Shown in pieces: positions 53,511 through 61,442 of a stretch of DNA of 64,000 nt. The position numbers were made by a program, and so were the translations under genes. Source of the stretch: Bog-473 sp963836605 (GTDB lineage: Bacteria; Actinomycetota; Acidimicrobiia; Acidimicrobiales; RAAP-2); NCBI GenBank assembly GCA_963836605.1, contig CAWIKB010000009.1:620001-684000 (forward strand). The letters are read 5' to 3'. Below the pieces are notes generated by a model. The model did no database searches. It saw only the letters and a program-made list of their open reading frames with translations, and was not told the origin of the DNA. Each line of letters begins with the position of its first letter. The stretch's first letter is position 1.

Positions 53511-54635
53511 ATGACGACCGTTCCGCCCCAAGGAAACTACCTGGCAGTCATCAAGGTGGTGGGGGTCGGCGGCGGAGGCGTCAACGCCGTCAACCGCATG
53601 ATCGACTCGGGCCTCCGCAACGTGGAGTTCATCGCCGCCAATACCGATGCACAGGCGTTGCTGATGAGCGACGCCGACCTGAAGCTGGACCTCGGGCGCC
53701 AGCTGACCCGGGGCCTGGGCGCGGGCAGCGATCCTGAAGTCGGTCGCCAGGCCGCCGAGGAGCATCGGGCCGACATCGAAGAGGCGCTGCAGGGTGCCGA
53801 CATGGTGTTCATCACGGCGGGCAAGGGCGGCGGCACCGGCACCGGTGCGGCACCCGTGGTGGCCGAGATCGCCAAGAGCATCGGGGCGCTGACCATCGGT
53901 GTGGTGACGCGGCCGTTCACGTTCGAGGGCCGACGGCGCGCCATGCAGGCCGAAAAGGGCATCCAGATCCTCAAGGAGAAGGTCGACACCCTCATCGTCA
54001 TTCCCAACGATCGTCTGCTCACGGTCTCCAACGACAAGACCAGCATGGTGAACGCGTTCAAGATGGCCGATGAGGTCCTCCTCCAAGGAGTGCGGGGCAT
54101 CACCGATCTCATCACGGTCCCGGGTTTGATCAACACCGACTTCGCCGACGTCAAAATGGTCATGACCAACGCCGGGACAGCCATCATGGGTATCGGCGCC
54201 TCTATCGGGGAAGGCCGGGCGGCCAATGCCGCCAGGGCGGCCATCACCAGCCCCCTACTCGAGGCCTCCATCGAGGGCGCCCGCGGGATTCTCCTCAATA
54301 TCGCGGGGGGATCTGATCTGGGGCTCTTCGAAGTCAACGAAGCCGCGGAGATCATCCACGGAGTGGCCCATCCCGACGCCAACATCATTTTCGGTGCGGT
54401 GATCGACGACAACATGGGCGACGAGGTGCGGGTCACCGTGATCGCCGCCGGGTTCGAGCGCTGGGAGGAAGGCGTCCGGCCGGCCACCGGCGAGCGGGTG
54501 GAGTCGATCTTCAGCGGGACGGGCGAGAGTGAAGGAGTCGGCGAATCGGTGGACATCTTCGGAGAGTCCACCAGTACCGACGAAGAGTTCGACCTGGGTG
54601 ACGACGATTTCGACGTCCCCTCCTTCCTTCGATAG
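53511..54635 (+). CDS. ftsZ: Cell-division GTPase FtsZ
   Basis: A 374-residue tubulin homologue: IKVVGVGGGGVNAVNRMID, the GTP signature GGGTGTG (residues 106-112), and TRPFTFEGRRRAMQAEKGI. The T7-loop NTDFADVKMVM is followed by GIGASIGEGRAANAARAAI. The C-terminal linker is acidic and short (~55 residues), ending in the conserved terminal peptide DDDFDVPSFLR that binds SepF. The ATG at 53511 is chosen for MTTVPPQGNYLAVIKVVG and the GAGGGAG site. No FtsA is present, normal for actinobacteria. Confidence 0.97.
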   Translation: MTTVPPQGNYLAVIKVVGVGGGGVNAVNRMIDSGLRNVEFIAANTDAQALLMSDADLKLDLGRQLTRGLGAGSDPEVGRQAAEEHRADIEEALQGADMVFITAGKGGGTGTGAAPVVAEIAKSIGALTIGVVTRPFTFEGRRRAMQAEKGIQILKEKVDTLIVIPNDRLLTVSNDKTSMVNAFKMADEVLLQGVRGITDLITVPGLINTDFADVKMVMTNAGTAIMGIGASIGEGRAANAARAAITSPLLEASIEGARGILLNIAGGSDLGLFEVNEAAEIIHGVAHPDANIIFGAVIDDNMGDEVRVTVIAAGFERWEEGVRPATGERVESIFSGTGESEGVGESVDIFGESTSTDEEFDLGDDDFDVPSFLR

Positions 54636-55350
54636 CGACGAGGTCGGGGCGCGCCTGGCCGCGGTGCGCCGGCGTATCGGGAGCGCCGGCGGTGACCCCG
54701 ACGTGGTGAAAGTGGTTGCGGTCACCAAAGGATTCGGACCGGAGGCGGTCGCCGCGGCCCATGGCGTCGGCTTGACGGACATCGGCGAGAACTATGCCCA
54801 GGAGCTGTTGGCGAAGGCGCCGGGACCTCCGGGCACCCGTTGGCATTTCCTGGGTGCCGTACAGCGCAACAAGGTGCGGGCACTGGCCCCGGTGGTCGGG
54901 GTGTGGCAGGGGGTGGCCCGTCAGGCGGAGGGGGAGCGGATCGCCCTCCACGCCCCGGGGGCCACCGTGCTGATCCAGGTGGACTGCAGCGGGCGACCCG
55001 GGCGCAACGGCTGTTGTCCGGACGACGTGCCGGCCCTGGCCGCGGCACTCTCCGCCCTGGATCTCGACGTACAAGGCCTGATGACCGTGGCGCCTCCCGA
55101 GGCGGAGGAAGCCAAGCGTGTCTTCGGCGTCGTGGGGCAGCTGGCGGATGCTCTGGGCCTGCCCGAGCGGTCGATGGGGATGAGCGACGACCTCGAGTTG
55201 GCGGTCGCGGCCGGGTCGACCATGATACGTATCGGACGCGGGTTGTTCGGTGCGCGGCGCACGGGGGCCCGGGGCATAGTCCCGACCGGTTGCGCAGGCA
55301 GGCACTACGCTGTGCCAGGACAGGAGAAGGTATGGCGCCGTCGTTCATGA
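54598..55350 (+). CDS. YggS-family pyridoxal-phosphate homeostasis protein
   Basis: A 250-residue PLP-binding TIM-barrel protein. VVKVVAVTKGFGPEAVAAAH holds the PLP lysine; IGENYAQELLAKA, WHFLGAVQRNKV and MGMSDDLELAVAAGSTMIRI with GRGLFGAR supply phosphate contacts. It lacks catalytic amino-acid racemase residues and buffers PLP levels. The GTG at 54598 overlaps ftsZ's 3' end by 38 nt. The overlap is long, so a later start is possible; the frame is otherwise clear. Standard position between ftsZ and sepF. Confidence 0.85.
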   Translation: MTTISTSPPSFDSDEVGARLAAVRRRIGSAGGDPDVVKVVAVTKGFGPEAVAAAHGVGLTDIGENYAQELLAKAPGPPGTRWHFLGAVQRNKVRALAPVVGVWQGVARQAEGERIALHAPGATVLIQVDCSGRPGRNGCCPDDVPALAAALSALDLDVQGLMTVAPPEAEEAKRVFGVVGQLADALGLPERSMGMSDDLELAVAAGSTMIRIGRGLFGARRTGARGIVPTGCAGRHYAVPGQEKVWRRRS

Positions 55351-55946
55351 AGAAAACCATGGTCTACCTCGGCCTACTCGATGACGAGTACGACGAGTAC
55401 GACAACCTGGAGGACCGTGCGCCGCGCGGGTTCTCCTCCAGTACGCGGGTCGATTCGGGGCGCCAGGAACCCGAACCGTCGGACGAGTACAGCGGTGGGA
55501 TGAGCCGTATCCGGACCATTCCCCGCGAGACGGCGCAGCCGAGTCCGGTTCGTCAGTCCAATCCGACCCGGGCCCAGCCGCAGCCGCAGCCGCAGCCGCA
55601 GGCGCAGGTAGCGCCCCGACCCTCCTCCGTGCGGCCGATCCCGGTCGAGACCGTGATCCCCGGCTCGTCCCAGACGCGCGTCCATGTGGTGGCGCCGGCA
55701 CGGTTCGGCGACGCCAAGGAGATCGCGGACCGGCTGAAGGACAACCGTCCGGTCATCGTCAATCTGCAGGTGGCGGACCGCGACCTGCAGCGCCGGATGA
55801 TCGATTTCTGCAGCGGCGTGACCTATGCCCTGAGCGGAGAGATGGAAAAGGTGGCCGACCAGGTTTTTCTACTGGCGCCCACCAACGTGAAGGTCTCGGA
55901 CGAGGAGCGGCAACGCCTGGTGGAGCGCGGCTTCGGACGCGAGTGA
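55332..55946 (+). CDS. sepF: SepF, FtsZ membrane-tether and division regulator
   Basis: A 204-residue protein. The N-terminal amphipathic helix MAPSFMKKTMVYLGLLDD binds membrane. A ~90-residue Pro/Gln/Arg-rich linker with QPQPQPQPQAQ repeats follows. The C-terminal SepF core (THVHVVAPARFGDAKEIADR-like, then PVIVNLQVADRDLQRRMIDF and GVTYALSGEMEKVADQVFLL) binds the FtsZ tail. ATG 55332 with AGGAG; its first 19 nt overlap YggS. SepF replaces FtsA and is essential in actinobacteria. Confidence 0.95.
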   Translation: MAPSFMKKTMVYLGLLDDEYDEYDNLEDRAPRGFSSSTRVDSGRQEPEPSDEYSGGMSRIRTIPRETAQPSPVRQSNPTRAQPQPQPQPQAQVAPRPSSVRPIPVETVIPGSSQTRVHVVAPARFGDAKEIADRLKDNRPVIVNLQVADRDLQRRMIDFCSGVTYALSGEMEKVADQVFLLAPTNVKVSDEERQRLVERGFGRE

Positions 55947-55967
55947 GTCCACTACTCTGACCAGGTA

Positions 55968-56225
55968 GTGAACATCTTCAGGCTGGCCGGCATCCTCGTC
56001 GAACTGTACTTGTGGCTCATCATGCTGCCCATGGCCCTGTTGAGTTGGTTCCGCATCGACCCCGGCAGCTCCTTGGGCGGCGTGCAGCGCTTCCTCTACC
56101 GGGCCACCGAGCCCGTCCTCGCCCCGGTCCGCCGGGTGATCCGGCCGATGGGCGGCTTCGACTTCTCGTTCCTGGTCGTCTTCCTCGTGCTCCAGTACGT
56201 GGTGGTCGGCGTGCTCTTTCGCTGA
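55968..56225 (+). CDS. YggT-family membrane protein
   Basis: An 85-residue protein with two hydrophobic segments (LAGILVELYLWLIMLPMALL and FDFSFLVVFLVLQYVVVGVL) and the family stretch YRATEPVLAPVRRVIRPMGG between them. GTG 55968 is the start. YggT proteins lie beside sepF and divIVA throughout actinobacteria and firmicutes; its role is unclear but division-linked. Gap to sepF is 21 bp. Confidence 0.9.
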   Translation: MNIFRLAGILVELYLWLIMLPMALLSWFRIDPGSSLGGVQRFLYRATEPVLAPVRRVIRPMGGFDFSFLVVFLVLQYVVVGVLFR

Positions 56226-56264
56226 GGACCACCTTGGCGGAGGACATACCCGAACCGTCAGAAA

Positions 56265-56286
56265 GGGATGGGTAGACTCGCATCCC
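56265..56286 (+). other. Hairpin abutting the divIVA start
   Basis: gggatg (56265-56270) pairs with catccc (56281-56286) across a 10-nt loop, ending one base before the ATG at 56287. The purine-rich strand AAAGGG that could serve as ribosome site is partly in the stem, so the structure could restrict divIVA initiation. Confidence 0.35.
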
Positions 56287-57032
56287 ATGGACAATTCGCA
56301 ATCGGCATCATCCACACTGGACACGCTGCGCACGGTCGAGTTTCGGCTCGGGCTCAAGGGGTACAACGTCGACGAGGTCGATGAGTACCTGGACAAGGCG
56401 GCCCAGGAGGCCGAGGCGCTGCAGGAGCACGTTCGGCAGTTGAACGAGCGCTTGCGCCAGGCCAGTGACCGCATCGGTCAGCTGGAGTCGGAGAAGCGGA
56501 GCGAGCCGGACGACACCCAGGCGGTCCTGGCCGTCCTCCCCGAGATAGTAGAGCCCGTGGCCGATCCGGGCCCTTCCGATGATTCGTTGCAGCGCACGCT
56601 GGTGCTGGCCCAGAAGTTTGTGGACCAGACCAAGCGGGAGAGCGAGGCCGAGGCGGCCGCCATCGTCACAGCGGGCCGAACAGCAGGCGCCGCGAGATGC
56701 ACACCGAGGCCGAGAAGCACCTGCGCGAGGACGTGGCGCGACTTGAGGCCAGCCGGACCCAGTTGGCCGCTGACGTCGAGAGCATGGCTCGACACCTCGA
56801 GTCGGAGCGGAATCGGCTGCGCGGCGCACTCTCGGAGATCCTCAAATGGGTCGATGAGAACGTGCAGCCGGCCAATTCGCTGATGGGCGTACGGCCGAAG
56901 GCGGGTACCGGCACGGACGCTGCGGACGGGAGGGCTCCATCGGTCACGGCCGGAGCCGCAGACGGCGCCCCTACACTGAACCCTCACAACGCATCGGGCA
57001 GTGACACTCCGGGAGCGACTCGACCGCTCTAG
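56287..57032 (+). CDS. DivIVA/Wag31-like polar-growth protein, interrupted by a frameshift
   Basis: The N-terminal part (DTLRTVEFRLGLKGYNVDEV, then DEYLDKAAQEAEALQEHVRQ) is the DivIVA membrane-binding motif and first coiled coil. After residue ~130 (ESEAEAAAIVTA) the frame breaks and the coiled coil resumes in another phase as MHTEAEKHLREDVARLEASR, running to a Gly/Pro/Ala-rich end at 57032. A net loss of one base (or gain of two G) between 56671 and 56697 fixes it to ~248 residues. DivIVA is essential in rod-shaped actinobacteria, so an assembly indel is likeliest. The first frame alone would end at 56883. Confidence 0.8.
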
Positions 57033-57057
57033 CGAACCGGGTAACGCCGGAGAGGTA

Positions 57058-57087
57058 TTGCCCCCGCTCGACGCGGTCCGCTATCGT
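57058..57087 (+). promoter_or_regulatory. Possible promoter of the dksA gene
   Basis: TTGCCC (57058-57063) and TATCGT (57082-57087) are 18 bp apart, about 70 bp before the start codon, in the 121-bp gap after divIVA. The match is moderate. Confidence 0.35.
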
Positions 57088-57121
57088 CACCCGCTCCCTC
57101 GACGCGGTTGTCGTCAGGGAA

Positions 57122-57140
57122 CCGGCCACGAAAAGGCCGG
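57122..57140 (+). other. Hairpin immediately upstream of the dksA ribosome site
   Basis: ccggcc (57122-57127) pairs perfectly with ggccgg (57135-57140) over a 7-nt loop, ending one base before AAGGAGG (57142-57148). It is well placed to modulate initiation or to stabilise the mRNA 5' end. Confidence 0.4.
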
Positions 57141-57153
57141 GAAGGAGGACACG

Positions 57154-57944
57154 ATGAGCCCAGCGAGGAAGGCACCGGCTCCCACGAACGTGCCTGCATC
57201 GCGATCGTCGGCGGCCAAGAAGGTCGTGGCCAAAAAGCAAGCTTCCGCCTCCAAGAAGGCCGCACCGGCGGCCAAGAAAGCAGCAATGACCAAGAAGAGC
57301 GCACCCCCAGCGAAGCGAGCGGCCCCGACGGCCAAGAAGCACGCCCCCGTGAGCAAGAAGGCGGCACCCGTACGAAAGAAGGCGGGGCCGTCGGCCAAGA
57401 AGGCCACCCCGGCCAAGGCCGACGGTGCGGCCAAGGCGAGCAAACCGGCGAAGAAGACCACCAAGAAGGCGGCACGGGCGGCGGCGGCAACGGCACCACG
57501 GCCGATCAAGACGCTGGGCTCGAGGCCGAAGGCCCCGACGCCGGTGCGGCCCAAGACGGGCCCCTACGCCAAGGAGAGCAAGTTCTTGGACGAGCAGAGG
57601 GAACTCCTCCTGGCCGACCGGGCCATCTACCAAGAGCAGGCCACGTCACTGCGGGCGGAGGCTGATTCGCTGGCGCTCGAACGTGAGCCGGGTGATGTCC
57701 AGTTCGACGAGGAATCGGGCGAGGGGGGCACGGTGACGGTCGACCGAGAGCGCAACCTGGCGCTCTCGGGCCAGGCCGCGCTCGCCGTCGAGGAGATCGA
57801 CGACGCGCTCGGCGCGCGTGGCCGACAAGACCTACGGATACTGCGAGCGGTGCTTCCAGCCCATTCCCAAGCCGCGCTTGCGGGCGCTGCCCTATGCCGC
57901 GCCTCTGCGTGGCCTGCAAGAGCGGGGGACTGTCGCGGCGCTGA
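57154..57944 (+). CDS. DksA/TraR-type zinc-finger protein with Lys/Ala-rich N-terminal tail, with two frameshifts
   Basis: From ATG 57154 (AAGGAGG at 5-nt spacing) about 120 residues are Ala/Lys/Pro-rich, with repeated AAKK/SAKK elements like histone H1 tails. A DksA coiled coil follows (FLDEQRELLLADRAIYQEQA ... ALAVEEIDDAL). The frame then breaks twice: omitting one G near 57811 and one near 57899 yields RVADKTYGYCERCFQPIPKP and RLCVACKSGGLSRR, restoring the CxxC...CxxC zinc finger and a ~262-residue protein. Such proteins bind the RNA polymerase secondary channel; the basic tail could bind nucleic acid. It precedes lspA closely, as in many actinobacteria. Confidence 0.8.
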
Positions 57945-57955
57945 GCCGCGGGGGC

Positions 57956-58414
57956 ATGATGCCCTTGCGGGCTTTGGCCTTCGGGCTGGCGACGCTGGTC
58001 CTGGTGGCCGACCGGGTGACCACCACCATTGCCGAGGATCATCTCCACGGCGCCGTGCACGGGTGGGGTCCCTTCGGCCTGGCGCTGTCCTTCAACTCGG
58101 GCTTCGCGTTCAGTCTCTTCAGCGGTCGGGCGCTGCCTGTCACGATATTGCTCTGCGGCGCCGTGGTCGTGTTGATCATTCTGGTGGCACGGGTGCGGAC
58201 GGTGCCCCAGGCGGTCGGTGCCGGTCTGGTCCTCGGAGGAGCGGCCGGCAACCTGAGCGAGCGGCTGGTCAGCAGCCACCACGGACAGGTGCCCGACTTC
58301 ATCACCCTCAGCCACTGGCCCACGTTCAACGTGGCCGACGCCAGCGTGACGGTGGGCGTGGTGGTGCTGGCCATCACGCTGCTGGCCAACGGTCCGCGAC
58401 CGGCTGCCTCATGA
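57956..58414 (+). CDS. lspA: Lipoprotein signal peptidase LspA
   Basis: A 152-residue aspartyl signal peptidase with four membrane helices (LRALAFGLATLVLVADRVTT and three more). SFNSGFAFSLFSGR matches the N-x-G-x-A-F-S block, and GGAAGNLSERL is the usual GGxxGNLxDR with Glu for Asp. The catalytic dyad is kept in VPDFI and FNVADAS. ATG 57956 or 57959 is the start; codons before it overlap the 3' end of the zinc-finger gene. Length is near the family minimum. Confidence 0.92.
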   Translation: MMPLRALAFGLATLVLVADRVTTTIAEDHLHGAVHGWGPFGLALSFNSGFAFSLFSGRALPVTILLCGAVVVLIILVARVRTVPQAVGAGLVLGGAAGNLSERLVSSHHGQVPDFITLSHWPTFNVADASVTVGVVVLAITLLANGPRPAAS

Positions 58415-59334
58415 GCGAACGCTCCATCTCGGTCGAAGTCCCCGCCCTTCTCGGCGGTGTGCGCGTCGACCGCGGGGTGGCCATGGTGGCCGACGTCTCG
58501 CGGACCGTGGCCACCGAGCTCATCGCCTCGGGCCGCGTCCTGATCGACGAAGTGGCGGTCACCGTGGGGCGGAGTCTCCTGCGGGAGGGATCTCGCATGA
58601 CCGTGACTCTGCCCGAACCCGGCGGGGACCGGGTCGAAGCCGAGGCGGGGGTGGCGTTCGAGGTGGTCCACGCCGACGCCGACGTGGTGGTGATCGACAA
58701 GCCGGCCGGGCTGGTGGTGCATCCCGGAGCGGGCCATCGGGGCGGCACCCTGGTCGGTGGGCTCCTCTCCCGCTTCCCCGAGCTGGCCGCGTTGGTGGAC
58801 GACAACATCTGCCCGGCCGATCGCCCCGGGATTGTGCACCGGCTCGACAAGGGGACGTCGGGGCTCATGGTGGTGGCCCGGACCGAACCGGCCTACACGT
58901 CCCTGGTGTCGCAATTGGCTGACCGCAGCATGCGGCGCCGCTATGTGGCGCTGGTGGAGGGGTCGGTGGCCGACGACCGGGGCGAGATCGACGCGCCCAT
59001 CGGGCGGTCGGCGCGGACGCCCACCAAGATGGCCGTCTCGGCCAGTGGTCGACCGGCCCGGACCGGCTACACCGTGCTGGAGCGACGACACGCGCCCCGG
59101 GAGTCCACGCTGCTCGAGCTCAGCCTCGAGAGCGGGCGCACCCACCAGATCCGGGTGCACATGGCGGCCATCGGCCACCCGGTCGTGGGCGACGCCCGCT
59201 ATGGCGCGCCAGACCGCCGGTTGGCGTCGGGGCGTTTCTTCCTGCACGCCTTCCGTCTGGCCTTCGTCCACCCCGGGACGCACCAACGGGCGGAGTTCTC
59301 GTCCCCGCTTCCCGAAGATCTCGAGGCCTACTAG
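58411..59334 (+). CDS. rluD: 23S rRNA pseudouridine synthase RluD
   Basis: A 307-residue RluA/RluD enzyme. The N-terminal S4-like RNA-binding region contains VSRTVATELIASGRVLIDEV; the catalytic block is PGIVHRLDKGTSGLMVVART with the Asp nucleophile in HRLDKGTSG, followed by KKYxALVEG-like RRRYVALVEGSV and SGRTHQIRVHMAAIGHPVVG. It modifies helix 69 of 23S rRNA. ATG 58411 overlaps the lspA stop by 4 nt. Confidence 0.92.
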   Translation: MSERSISVEVPALLGGVRVDRGVAMVADVSRTVATELIASGRVLIDEVAVTVGRSLLREGSRMTVTLPEPGGDRVEAEAGVAFEVVHADADVVVIDKPAGLVVHPGAGHRGGTLVGGLLSRFPELAALVDDNICPADRPGIVHRLDKGTSGLMVVARTEPAYTSLVSQLADRSMRRRYVALVEGSVADDRGEIDAPIGRSARTPTKMAVSASGRPARTGYTVLERRHAPRESTLLELSLESGRTHQIRVHMAAIGHPVVGDARYGAPDRRLASGRFFLHAFRLAFVHPGTHQRAEFSSPLPEDLEAY

Positions 59335-59368
59335 TTCTCGAAGCTGACCGTACCCGCGGGGCCCAGGC

Positions 59369-60208
59369 TCACGCGGCCTGGTGCACGCCGAGCACATCGG
59401 CGTCGAAGGACAGCGCGGCCAGCGCCTCCTCCTCGGCCCGCCGCACGCGGCGCACCCCGACACCCAGGCGCTCCGCCGTCGACTGCAGGGATGCCGGTGA
59501 GTCGCCACCGAAGCCGAAACGCAGTCGGAGGACGTCGCGCTGGAGATCAGGCAGCTTCTCGACGGCGTCGCGCACCCGGTCATAGACCATGGTCTGCTCC
59601 ACGTCGGCCACGAAGTCCGACGAATCCGGCGCCACCAACTCGCCCAGTGTGGTGGCCGACTCCGATGCCGCCGGCTGGTCGAGCGAGGCGGTCACCCGGG
59701 CCACGTCCTCGAGGGAGTGGCGTTCGTCGGCTGTCATGCCGGTGGCCTCGTCGAGCTCCGCCTCGGTGGGGGTCCGACCGAGCGAATTGGCCAGCTCCGC
59801 CTTGGTCAGTTCCAGGCGCTGGATGTGCTCGCCGACTTCGAGAGGGATCCTGATGGTGCGCCCGTGCTGTTGGACAGCCCGTTGCAGCGCCTGGCGGATC
59901 CACCAGGTGGCGTAGGTCGAGAAGCGGAAGCCCCGCTCCCAGTCGAACTTGTCGACCGCCCGCATGAGGCCGAACGCCCCCTCCTGGACCAGATCGGCCA
60001 TGTCGACGCCGCGATCCTGGTAGCGCCGAGCCCAGTGCACGACCAGGCGCAGGTTGGCCGCCACCATCTGCTGGCGCGCCACCTCGTCGCCGGCCGAGAC
60101 CCGCTTGGCCAGCTCTACCTGCTGTTCGTGGTCGGGCATGGGGAACTGATCCAGGTCACGCAACATCAACCCCAAGGTGTCGGCCGTGCTCACCGCGCTC
60201 TTCATCAC
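59369..60208 (-). CDS. RNA polymerase sigma-70-family factor (group 2-like)
   Basis: A 279-residue sigma factor. Region 1.2/2.1 starts DTLGLMLRDLDQFPMPDHEQ; region 2.2-2.4 reads GVDMADLVQEGAFGLMRAVD and GFRFSTYATWWIRQALQRAV, and region 3 RTIRIPLEVGEHIQRLELTK. Region 4 is LPDLQRDVLRLRFGFGG with a GVGVRRVRRAEEEALAALSF helix-turn-helix. It lacks the long region 1.1 and the non-conserved insert of the primary sigma, so is an alternative housekeeping-like factor. Start ATG 60208 or 60205. Transcribed opposite to neighbours. Confidence 0.92.
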   Translation of the reverse strand: MMKSAVSTADTLGLMLRDLDQFPMPDHEQQVELAKRVSAGDEVARQQMVAANLRLVVHWARRYQDRGVDMADLVQEGAFGLMRAVDKFDWERGFRFSTYATWWIRQALQRAVQQHGRTIRIPLEVGEHIQRLELTKAELANSLGRTPTEAELDEATGMTADERHSLEDVARVTASLDQPAASESATTLGELVAPDSSDFVADVEQTMVYDRVRDAVEKLPDLQRDVLRLRFGFGGDSPASLQSTAERLGVGVRRVRRAEEEALAALSFDADVLGVHQAA

Positions 60209-60244
60209 TCTTCTCCCGACGCTCTTCGCTCTCTCTCATCCGTA

Positions 60245-60260
60245 CCCGGAGTGCTCCGGG
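60245..60260. promoter_or_regulatory. 16-bp inverted repeat upstream of the sigma gene
   Basis: cccggag-tg-ctccggg, a perfect 7-bp inverted repeat with a two-base centre, sits 36 bp upstream of the sigma factor start in the divergent region to the phosphatase gene. It may be an operator or a leader hairpin. Confidence 0.4.
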
Positions 60261-60361
60261 ATGAATCTCACCGTTACAACACCCGGCGAACCCTGATCAT
60301 TCCATTGACCTGTTCGGACCCGTAGTTGCATCCGGCGACGGCCCGTGGTGACCTGGCGCCC

Positions 60362-60949
60362 ATGCCGCCGCGCCTCTTCCTGCTCCGCCACGGCGCCACC
60401 CAATGGTCGCAATCAGGTCAACACACGGGGCGGACCGATATTCCCCTCCTGGACCAGGGGCGCCAGCAGGCCAAAGACGCAGGCCAGCTGCTCCGGGCCC
60501 TGAATTTCGCCCAGGTCCTCACGAGCCCGCTGCAACGGGCGTCGGAGACCTGTGCCCTGGCCGGGTTCGACGGGGAGGTCGAACCGGACCTGATGGAGTG
60601 GGACTACGGCGCCTACGAGGGCCTCACCACCGTCGAGATCCAGGTGGAGCGGCCGGGATGGTCGTTATGGAACGAAGGGGTGGTCGAGGGCGAGCGGGCC
60701 GCCGATGTGGGCCGCCGCGCCGATCGGGTGATCGAGCGGGCCCGGCAAGCCGGAGGCGACACCCTGTGCGTGGCTCACGGGCACATCCTGCGGGTGCTCA
60801 CGGCGCGCTGGGTGCAGCTCCCCCCGGTGGGGGGCCGCATCTTCTTTTTGAGCCCGGGGTCGATGAGCCTGCTGGGTTGGGAGCGTGAAACCCCTGTGGT
60901 GGAGGTGTGGAACCGGGGGAACGACGATTTCGCCGGAGGGTTCAGCTGA
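60362..60949 (+). CDS. Histidine-phosphatase-family protein (phosphoglycerate mutase-like)
   Basis: A 195-residue protein of the RHG superfamily: LFLLRHGATQWSQSGQHTGR at the N-terminus with catalytic His, LTSPLQRASETCALAG, EWDYGAYEGLTTVEI and VAHGHILRVLTARW with the second His. It is probably a phosphatase of small phosphorylated metabolites or proteins; true mutase activity is not implied. ATG 60362 (MPPRLFLLRHG). Divergent from the sigma gene and convergent with the Rrf2 gene (8-bp overlap). Confidence 0.9.
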   Translation: MPPRLFLLRHGATQWSQSGQHTGRTDIPLLDQGRQQAKDAGQLLRALNFAQVLTSPLQRASETCALAGFDGEVEPDLMEWDYGAYEGLTTVEIQVERPGWSLWNEGVVEGERAADVGRRADRVIERARQAGGDTLCVAHGHILRVLTARWVQLPPVGGRIFFLSPGSMSLLGWERETPVVEVWNRGNDDFAGGFS

Positions 60950-61379
60950 CCGACGCGGCCACGTTGCCCTGGGCCCGGGCCACCATGTCGGCCAGGCTGA
61001 AGGACTGCAGGTGGGTGCGCATGGTCTCGCCGACGTCGGCCCAGACGGCCAGCAGCACGCATTGCCCCTCGTGGTCGCAGGCGCCGTCGGCGTGGGGTTC
61101 TCCGAAGTCCCCGGCGGCGATCGGTCCGTCGACGGCGGAGACGATCTGGGCCAGGCTGATGTCCTCGGGGAGGCGGGCCAGCACGTAGCCGCCCCCGACG
61201 CCCCGCTTGGATCTCACCAGGCCGGCTCCCTTGAGGGCCAGCAGGATCTGCTCGAGGTACGGCTGGGGCAGGGCGGTCCGCTCGGCGATGTCGCGCACCG
61301 AGGTGGGCGTCGCCGCGCCATGGAGCGCCAGGGACAGCAAAGCCCGGCTGGCGTAGTCGCCCCGCGTCGATACCCTCAC
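60942..61379 (-). CDS. Rrf2-family transcriptional regulator
   Basis: A 145-residue winged-helix regulator: STRGDYASRALLSLALHGAA, TSVRDIAERTALPQPYLEQI, LVRSKRGVGGGYVLARLPED, then the region normally carrying an Fe-S cluster, here with two cysteines (GACDHEGQCVLLAVW) instead of three. The GTG start lies at 61379. It might sense redox or Fe-S state with an extra ligand such as His, or lack a cluster. Divergent from the phosphodiesterase-like gene by 63 bp. Confidence 0.88.
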   Translation of the reverse strand: MRVSTRGDYASRALLSLALHGAATPTSVRDIAERTALPQPYLEQILLALKGAGLVRSKRGVGGGYVLARLPEDISLAQIVSAVDGPIAAGDFGEPHADGACDHEGQCVLLAVWADVGETMRTHLQSFSLADMVARAQGNVAASVS

Positions 61380-61442
61380 ACCCCGATGTTACCGGTCACA
61401 AGCGCCCGGAGCGTGGTGTGCGCGGGTCTACGGTGTCCCGCT

